From Deroplatys truncata (lineage: Eukaryota; Arthropoda; Insecta; Mantodea; Mantidae): a DNA stretch of 64,000 nucleotides. The notes beneath the pieces are model-generated. The model was given only the letters and a program-made list of their open reading frames with translations, was not told the DNA's origin and searched no databases. How positions within the stretch are numbered: the stretch's first letter is position 1; every line of letters starts with the position of its first letter. This document shows positions 57,096 to 64,000 of the stretch, in pieces. A program made the position numbers and the translations under genes. The stretch is taken from contig CM060979.1 in assembly GCA_030765065.1 (NCBI GenBank), positions 16,273,001 through 16,337,000 on the forward strand, given 5' to 3'.

Positions 57096-57235
57096 AGCCT
57101 TTAAAAGTAGTTTTAAAAATGTTGTATGGCTTCATCCGTGCCTTTCTATTATAGCGGCAGACGGCAACGAGCGCCGAGTACGCGGACAGGAAAAACACAG
57201 AGCAGCCGCTTCGTAGTTTTTTGGCTCTAACTGTA

Positions 57236-57754
57236 CCTTTCCATTAGAACTACATTGCTGACTAATCCTCTATATAGCGTAAGTGAATTTTATAATATAA
57301 ACTGTATTGTTTCGTATTTTTATTTATTATTATTATTACTGTCATTTCCATAACCATTTGGTTTATCGGAATTAATATAAATACAAATAGGTACCAATAT
57401 ACTGTAAATCTCGCTATTTACTACAAAGGTAATTCATAATTATTTCCCTCGGTGATAATATTCATAGTATTAAGGAAACAAGGTGTAACTGAATGACAAT
57501 GGCATCTGCTGTATGGGTATGTCAAAAGCACAACGCACATAGGCAAGTGGTATATGATAGTGACAGAGGATGTAATCTTTATCACCTAATGATAATATAA
57601 TTTGAGCCATAAAATAGTGTCCCAGTTCCTATTCCATTTTCGTTGTCTTGGTACAGACATATTCTCAACCGGCCAACAATAAATTTGCTATTTCAGAAAG
57701 CCGTATAACTCCGTGTGACGACACACTTCAACCTGAGGCTGAATGACGGCTCTT
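57236..57754. other. Unassigned AT-rich sequence
   Basis: Nothing recognised. Confidence 0.35.
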
Positions 57755-57851
57755 AATTCTAAAAGTCTGTCACATTCATATATAAATTTCTCTACCCACT
57801 AAAATTAATTTTTATGGCTTCTAAAGACTATTCTTGTGAAAGTTTATTTTT

Positions 57852-58672
57852 ACTTTCTCTACTACGTATAGTAAGATGGGGAAGTATTGTATTCCACCCA
57901 AAAATTCGATACCGAGATTTCACCGGAAATACATGTTTTGAGACCCCTCAATCCATAAAAAGCATTTTTGGAAACATGTCTGTGAACAGCATAACTCAGA
58001 AACGAGCAGTCGGATAAACACCAAACTTGGTATTTGGGTTCAGTATCTTCCAGAGATGCGACACTAAGGTTTTCAAGAAAATCCCCCCACTCCAGATTAC
58101 CCTTTACATGGAACATTTTTCGAAAATTTTAATTTTCTCAAAAATGGCTCTAACGATTTTGATTAAAATATCATACTTTTAAGATATGTTCATGACAAAT
58201 AAAATGTATATCTCGAATTTTCTGGGAATGTCTCCAAAAGTATTCTTCATTGTGAACGACTTTTGCATAACTGGTAAACCATAAGAGACCAAATTTTACT
58301 ACACAAAAAATGTAGATCGCGTTAAAATACACAATTTATGTCATATACTTTTTTTTTTGCTGAGTGAACCATTTTCGAGATATTGCTTGTTATTCCCTTA
58401 AATTTTCCAATACTTTTTCTCAAATGGGAATTCGTTATTCATTTTTTTTACGTCCTGGACATACAAAGAGAATGGAATGCGCCATACAGCAACCAGCTCT
58501 TAAAATATTTGACAATCGCTTAAAAGCTACCATATTCCCCTTGCATCTACAAGAAAATTAGCAATAAGATTAACATCTCGATTAACATGAAGCATATGGA
58601 GAATAAGCGTTTGTAAAAATAGTTTGTACAAGAGTAGAGAAAGTCATGTGAGTGTAACACATCAGATTTTTT
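57852..58672 (-). repeat. A repeat (-) nested in B
   Basis: It runs ACTTTCTCTACTACGTATAG to CACATCAGA plus T run. It has almost no TG run (GTCTGTGAACAG), the shortest of the complete copies. Confidence 0.85.
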
Positions 58673-58903
58673 ATTTTGTCGAAATAACGTTTGCAGAAAT
58701 AGTTTCATTACATATTTCGTTATAGGTACAAGGAGCATAGAAGAAACCAAATTTCTGGCCATGAAATTCACTCTCTTTCCATAACATTGCGAGAAACAAC
58801 TGAACAGCGACCGTACTTTAAGAAAATGAGTGTTAAAAATTCAAACAAATAATAGTTCTGTAATACCACAGAAATGTTATTTGAAATAAATTCTTTATTT
58901 TAA

Positions 58904-59573
58904 GGTCACTGCAACTGAAGTTTCCAAACTTTTTTTTTTAATTTTAAAGCTATTAATTTGAAAATTCCCACACTTAATATGAGAAAATAAAGAAATTACT
59001 GTGCAAAAGCTCAAACAATTTCTCATATAACACAATTAATATTTTTAGTTAGCAAAAACAAAATGCATATTTTCTAAAACTGCCTTACGCATTCAGATTT
59101 ATCAGAAAAGCACAAACTGACATTTTTAATACTTTAGTAGGTATAGTTGAAATAAATGTAACCATTTGATTGAAATTGATGTTACTTGTAGAGAATTAAA
59201 TTTTTGTTTTTATAAAGTTGTTGGTGTGAAAATTTTCTTTGTTTTTCAGTATAAATTAATTTCTTTCGCCAATGAATAAAGCAACCATTAAGTGCCTGCT
59301 TGAATCTTTAAACACCATATTTGAGATTATGTATGCAAGTTTGCATAAAATAACACACCAAAACTAAAATGTAAGGAATACGTTTTATAGGCAAAAATGT
59401 AAAACTGAGAAAAAACACACACATATAGAAAGTGTCGAAAAGGGAGCGCATGGGTGATTTAAACATGTCGCTGGGCTTTTAAAAATGAATAGATGTTTGT
59501 AGAATATTTATATGATAAATTCAAAAATCGAAAATTTTGTCGTTTTCATCTAAAAACTGAGTCCCACTGTCGC
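58904..59573. mobile_element. Candidate TTAA-flanked (piggyBac-like) MITE
   Basis: The B repeat is interrupted exactly at TTAA, which is present on both sides (58900-58903 and 59574-59577). Removing the unit restores the usual B sequence (TTTTAAAGAGATCTAC). The inner ends, GGTCACTGCAACTGAAGTTT and (read inward from the right) GCGACAGTGGGACTCAGTTT, match at roughly 12 of 20 positions. The unit is 670 bp, very AT-rich and non-coding. Confidence 0.6.
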
Positions 59574-59907
59574 TTAAAGAGATCTACACTTTTATTGTCT
59601 ATTTCTTATCGTTTGCCAGTTATATAAAATGATACAAAATTCCTTCCAAATAAAAGGGACTTCACAGGCTATTCCCAGCCCAGAAAGTTCAAGATCTATA
59701 TTGTTTGTGATGTAAATATTTTTAATATATAGTATTTTAATTAAAATCGTTAGCCATTTTTTAGAAAATCTAAAATTTCGAAAATTCCTCCACGTAAAGG
59801 ATACTTTGAGGTGGGGGAGATTTTCTTGAAAATCTTTGTGTCGCATCCTTGTAGAACCTTAACGTAAATACCGAGTTCGGACATTTTGAGTTATACTTTT
59901 CACAGAC

Positions 59908-61547
59908 TGAAGTAGGAGTTGCTTCACGTATGGAAAGCCAATTTGAAGACGTTATTTTGTTGTATTACGTTCAATTGTTGGGGAGCCGAACTTGAAGTAG
60001 TTGCAACCGCACCTATGATATAAAGTTTCCGGTAGCCTTCGCCCCAAATTTTAAAAAATATATTAACTTTGTAATTTGACTGCTTCTTTAAATATTATAT
60101 ATTTATGTTTGCCTCGTCCGCGTCAGTATTATTGTTTTTTACTGACATGAATGTCTTTGCAAGGCGTGGTGCGGCTGAAGAATGCAGGTTTACACAGATT
60201 ATAATTTTACCTCACTCCTTTTATTAATGCTTGACACTATTTTAAATAACACTTCATTGATATAGAGAGCTGTAAGATTCTTTTATTTAATACTTGCACT
60301 TTTTAAACTCGTAAACTATTTTTCGTTTCTCAAGGACGCATCTCGCGTCCGGTTAGGAACACTGTCTACAACCAACTGAATTCTGAATTTGTAAATGTTG
60401 CTATATTTCAGTTTCTGATTGGCTATTCCTAGTCCAATAGAATACCTTCTTTTAACTCAAGCTTTTTCTGGTTGTTGATTGGCTTATTTATAAACTGTCT
60501 CAAAATTTACATTATTATTGCTCCAATAACGGCTAGTAGTATTGTTAAGCTTTCAAATTCATTTTTGCCTCAAGGTTACCTCATTGTTACCTCATTGTTA
60601 GCAACTTTTGACCTATTTCTCACAGCTCCTACATTATTAAATTACGTAATGCATTCACATAACATTAATGAAATGTATACAATAATATAAACATATACAA
60701 TGACTGTTACATACATTTTTACTTTCTCTACTACGTATAGTAAGTAGGGGAAGTATTGTATTCCACCCAAAAGTTCGATACCGAGATTTCACCGGAAATA
60801 CATGTTTTGAGACCCCCTGAATCTAAAAAAAGCATTTTTGGAAACATGTCCGCGTGTGTGTCTGTCTGTGTTTGTGTGTCTGACTGTGAACAGCATAACT
60901 CAGAAACGAACAGTCGGATAAACACCAAACTTGGTATTTAGGTTCAATATCTTCCAGAGATGCGACACGGAGGTTTTCAAGAAAATCCCCACACCCCAGA
61001 GTACCCATTACATGGAAGATTTTTCGAAAATTTTAATTTTCTCAAAAATGGCTCTAACGATTTTGATTAAAATATCATATGTTTAAGATATTTTCATGAC
61101 AAATAAAATTTATATCTTGAATTTTCTGGGAATGTCTCCAAAAGTGTTCTCCATTGTGAACGACTTTTGCATAACTGGTAAACCATAAGAGATAGACAAA
61201 ATTTTACTACACAAAAAAATGTAAATCGCGTTAAAATACACAATTTATGGCATATACATTTTTTTTGTTGAGTGAGCCATTATCGAGGTATTACTTGTTA
61301 TTCCCTTAAATTTTTCAATACTTATTTTCTCAAATGGGAATTCTTTATTCAGTTTTTTGTCTTAGATATGCAAAGAGTATTAATCTGTGGGAAAGGGAAT
61401 GGTGCTGCACCTAGCAACCAGCTATTAAGAGATATGTATGTGCTTAAAGGCTACTGTTTTTCTATATTCCCCTTACATCTACAAGAAAATTAGCAATAAG
61501 ATAGACTCTGCAAAAGTTTATCTCGATTAACATGAAATACTGCCTTA
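59908..61547. mobile_element. Solo LTR (subfamily 1) carrying a nested A repeat
   Basis: LTR sequence runs from 59908 to about 60720, and its end (AAATACTGCCT) reappears at 61537-61547. Between them is an A repeat (60721-61536). AGAC is duplicated at 59904-59907 and 61548-61551. The LTR itself lies in a B repeat, giving the order B, then LTR, then A. Confidence 0.62.
60721..61536 (-). repeat. A repeat (-) nested in a solo LTR
   Basis: It begins ACTTTCTCTACTACGTATAG and stops at CGATTAACATG, lacking the last 120 bp or so of the family. Confidence 0.8.
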
Positions 61548-61949
61548 AGACACACACGCGGACGGCTTCAAAACATGTATTTCATGTGAAACTCTCGACA
61601 TCAAATTTTTGGGTATAATACAATACTTCCTCTACTTGCTATAGATAAGTACCTGGTAGAGAAAATTAAATATTTCAGTAAGAAGTTTTAATTGGTGTAG
61701 TAGCAAACAGAATGCCGTAATCCTGGATGATGGATATTCTGTATCCTAGCCGGCTTGAAACAGAAATGTTCTTCAAACTACTTAAAGCGCACTCCATTAA
61801 TCTTACACGAGCCTCCAGTTTTCACATCCCTTGGAGCACCAGCTAGAAATTATCTCTAAATGAGGGAAATCATTATTAGCATGTTTAATGAAGCCAGGTA
61901 CCTACTCTGTGCTGCACGCATTTAAAACAACGCAACCTTGTCAGAGATA

Positions 61950-62110
61950 CCATAATATACCAATCAAGGGAAATGTTACACCCGATTGCACATGATGAAA
62001 GCTGTATCAGAGTAGAAAAATCCAAGGCCACGGACAGGATTCGAACCACGGATCTTCTAATTCTGTACCAAAGCTGTTACTTCAGCTACCATACGCATTA
62101 ATTCAAATAA
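61950..62110 (-). mobile_element. tRNA-like SINE fragment
   Basis: On the minus strand a weak A box (TGGTAGCTGAAGTAACAGC) and a good B box (GGTTCGAATCC) are spaced as in a tRNA head, followed by a non-tRNA body. The limits are approximate. Confidence 0.45.
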
Positions 62111-62187
62111 TCTCAAATAAACAGATATCATGCCTCAAAGCCTGCAATCATAGCTATTTGGGAACTTGAAGAGTGAAAAAATATTTT

Positions 62188-62892
62188 TAAAAATCTGATG
62201 TGTTACATTCACATGACCATCTCTACCCTGGATCGCTTATTAGTGGATATACAAATTATTCTTGCCAAAGTTTATTTTCCTATCTACTTCATTTTGATCG
62301 ATACAAACTTTTCCAGAAACAGCTACATTACACATTTCGTTATAGATACAAAGAGAACAGCGATAGTCAAATGTTTAACAACTGGACGCTATATGCTGGC
62401 CTTAAAATTCCATACTGTTTCCATGACATCACGAGAAACAAGTGAATGTCGACAGGACTTTAAAAGTACTGAACAATTCGAACCATTAATAGCGGATATT
62501 TCGGAAATGGCCGATGCCACAAAAAAGTTATTTACAATAAATTGCGTGATTTAAAGAGATCTACATTTTTTGTAGTACATTTTCGTCTATCGCTAATATA
62601 TGGTATTTTAGTCAAAATCGTTATAGCCATTTTTGCGCAAATAACAAATTTAGAAAAATGTTCCATGTAAAGGGTAGTTTGGGGTGTGGGAATTTCCTTG
62701 AAAAATCTGTGTGTCGCATCTTTGGAAGATACTGAACGTAAATACCAAATTTGGTGTTTATCCGACTTTTCGTTTTTGAGTTATGCTGTTCACACACGCA
62801 AAACATATATTTCCGGTGAAATTTCGATATAGAAAATTTTTGGGTGGAATACAATACTTCCCCTACATACTATATGTAGTAGGGAAAGTAAA
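62188..62892 (+). repeat. B repeat (+)
   Basis: It begins AATCTGATGTGTTACATTCA and ends ATGTAGTAGGGAAAGT. Confidence 0.75.
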
Positions 62893-63715
62893 AGCTATTT
62901 CTCATTTTTCTTTTAAAATATTTTCGTGTAGCTATTTGAGAGTGGTTGATACTTTACATTTATTTAATTTTACGTCGTTTCTATTTTTAAACAGTCGCAT
63001 ACTGTGCGAAAGCTTAGGTATTTATTTGGGGAAGATAAGGTACAAAAGTACACTGCCGGAAAATATCTTACAGCGTTGAAAACAGGTGTTGTATTTTCCA
63101 GGAATTCGCTTGTGCGCTTGTTTTTTTTTTTTATGATTGTTTACTAAAATTCATTGATCTCGTGAAATAAAAATTTAAAAAATTATTTAAATAAGTCGTT
63201 AAACGTTATACGCCATTACTTAACTCCAAAGGTTCAAAAAATTAAATGCCTCTTTCTGGCGACAGTTAAAAAGCCAGTTCACGTGTACTAAAATAAAAAT
63301 TTAAACAATTTTGTAGTTTAATGTCTGTCATGAAGCTTTGAGAGCAGGAAAGTACGAAAAGAAAACAAGATTTCAGTGTAACATATTGTTGCAGCAACTT
63401 TGTATTTAATCCACTGATGCGTGTTTATAAAAACATTCGAAAATAATCAGAGCGTTTCAGTCTACGCAGTAGAGCTACAAATAAATTCCTTTCAATGCGT
63501 GTAATCCTCCACAAATAAAGGAAACAGAACAGGGGGATATTTAGTAAGCTAATAAAGCAAAGAGAATTCGGGTATATCGCATTTAGTTTCTGGGTTTTGT
63601 TAGTTAGTCTTATTTTTGAAAACTACATGCTCATCCTACCTGTGAACTTCAAATTCTTTTATGAATAAATATATTACACAGTAAATAAATGGATAATATA
63701 AACACCAGAATGAGT
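62893..63715. other. Unassigned AT-rich sequence
   Basis: Nothing recognised. Confidence 0.35.
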
Positions 63716-64000
63716 AAAAATTGATTTATTACATTCACATGACTTTCTCTATCCTCTCCTATACAAAACTATTTTTAGAAAAGGTTAGATTTCTTGTATC
63801 TATTCTTTTAATCTGCATAAAAGTTTGCAAAAATGATATAATTACACATTCCGTTTGATTGAGATGGGAATACAATAGGTTGAAGCGATAATAAGATATT
63901 TAAAAGATGGTCACTGTCAGATGGCTTTGAAATTTTACTCTTAGCACGATCATGAGAAAAAAAAAACTATTTTTACAAACGCTTTTTCTCCATCTACTTC
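63716..64000 (+). repeat. B repeat (+) followed by the start of an A fragment
   Basis: TTGATTTATTACATTCACATG starts a B copy. From about 63966, ACTATTTTTACAAACGC is A-type sequence running off the window. Confidence 0.65.

Larger units (their letters stand above)
55621..57233 (+). mobile_element. Tc1/mariner-superfamily derivative with long inverted ends, split by an A repeat
   Basis: The ends read CAGGGAAGAGCCAAAAAACT (left) and, inward from the right, CAGTTAGAGCCAAAAAACTA, with TA on both sides (55619-55620, 57234-57235). The left arm (55621-55760) is an inverted copy of the right end and includes the last coding part (compare GGAAACTATCCATCACTCGCC with GGCGAGCGATGGATAGTTTCC at 57003-57023). 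An A repeat (55761-56740) fills the centre. Only the C-terminal part of a transposase is left. Confidence 0.78.
57755..61668 (+). repeat. B repeat (+) holding four nested insertions
   Basis: B pieces are at 57755-57851, 58673-58903, 59574-59907 and 61552-61668. Between them are an A repeat, the TTAA-flanked unit, and a solo LTR which itself holds another A repeat. Confidence 0.75.

Noticed and set aside
36463-61547. DNA transposon interpretation of the 0.95-1.0 kb units
   Set aside because: They lack terminal inverted repeats and show TG starts with 4-bp duplications, so solo LTRs fit better.
1-64000. CRISPR array, rRNA or bacterial operon
   Set aside because: The direct repeats are transposon copies, microsatellites and an LTR minisatellite. 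No rRNA sequence or prokaryotic gene order was seen.

Overview
This window is eukaryotic, almost certainly from an insect with a large, repeat-rich, AT-rich genome. The evidence is one LIM-domain exon best matched to the insect Lim1 (LHX1/LHX5-type) homeobox gene, several mariner, Tc1 and pogo transposons of insect type, tRNA-derived SINEs, jockey-like LINE pieces and no bacterial gene organisation. A hemimetabolous insect such as a cockroach, termite, stick insect or orthopteran is a guess, not a demonstration. The only host coding sequence I can support is the Lim1 exon at 5532-5748 on the minus strand, with good splice sites at both ends. The rest looks like intron or intergenic DNA filled by mobile elements.

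The dominant component is one repeat family present in more than 35 full or partial copies on both strands. I call its young, nearly uniform members A and its older, diverged members B. A full unit is about 0.8-1.0 kb. Read in what I call the + sense it begins TCTGATGTGTTACACTCAC, carries ACTTTCTCTACT close to that end, has a CA/TG microsatellite near the other end, and finishes with a small palindrome (CTACTTACTATACGTAGTAG) and GAGAAAGT. The 12-bp ACTTTCTCTACT / AGTAGAGAAAGT pair is inverted at the two ends, and young copies sit between T runs with no visible target duplication. This recalls Helentron-derived (HINE / INE-1-like) non-autonomous elements, but the class is not proven.

Layout: 1-5.3 kb, A/B copies and a tRNA-like SINE; 5.5-5.75 kb, the Lim1 exon; 5.8-7.4 kb, an internally deleted pogo element inserted 68 bp from that exon's acceptor; 8.5-9.5 kb, A/B; 10.2-13.9 kb, a B copy holding a Tc1 element, a SINE and a solo LTR; 14.4-18.1 kb, a cluster of A/B copies including a tandem duplication; 18.7-21.7 kb, a mariner interrupted by a second pogo derivative; 22.0-25.3 kb, a B copy holding a LINE-like element with an intact gag-type ORF but no reverse transcriptase, plus a deleted mariner; 25.4-26.7 kb, two LINE remnants; 27.3-31.4 kb, more A/B with an LTR and SINE; 31.4-32.7 kb, a mariner with matching ends; 33.8-34.4 kb, a Tc1/mariner relic; 35-43.5 kb, A/B copies, a solo LTR and two SINEs; 44.4-50.5 kb, A/B copies; 51.4-53.4 kb, a Tc1/mariner-superfamily transposase relic split by a solo LTR; 53.4-57.2 kb, A, LINE, foldback element, inverted SINE pair and a Tc1/mariner derivative; 57.7-61.7 kb, a B copy holding four further insertions; 62-64 kb, SINE and B copies.

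The most interesting items are the ORF1-only LINE-like element (22041-23612), the Helentron-like repeat family, the pogo derivative beside Lim1, the TTAA-flanked unit at 58904-59573 and the nested-insertion blocks, which give a relative age order. All element ages and classes are read by eye; no alignment or database search was run.
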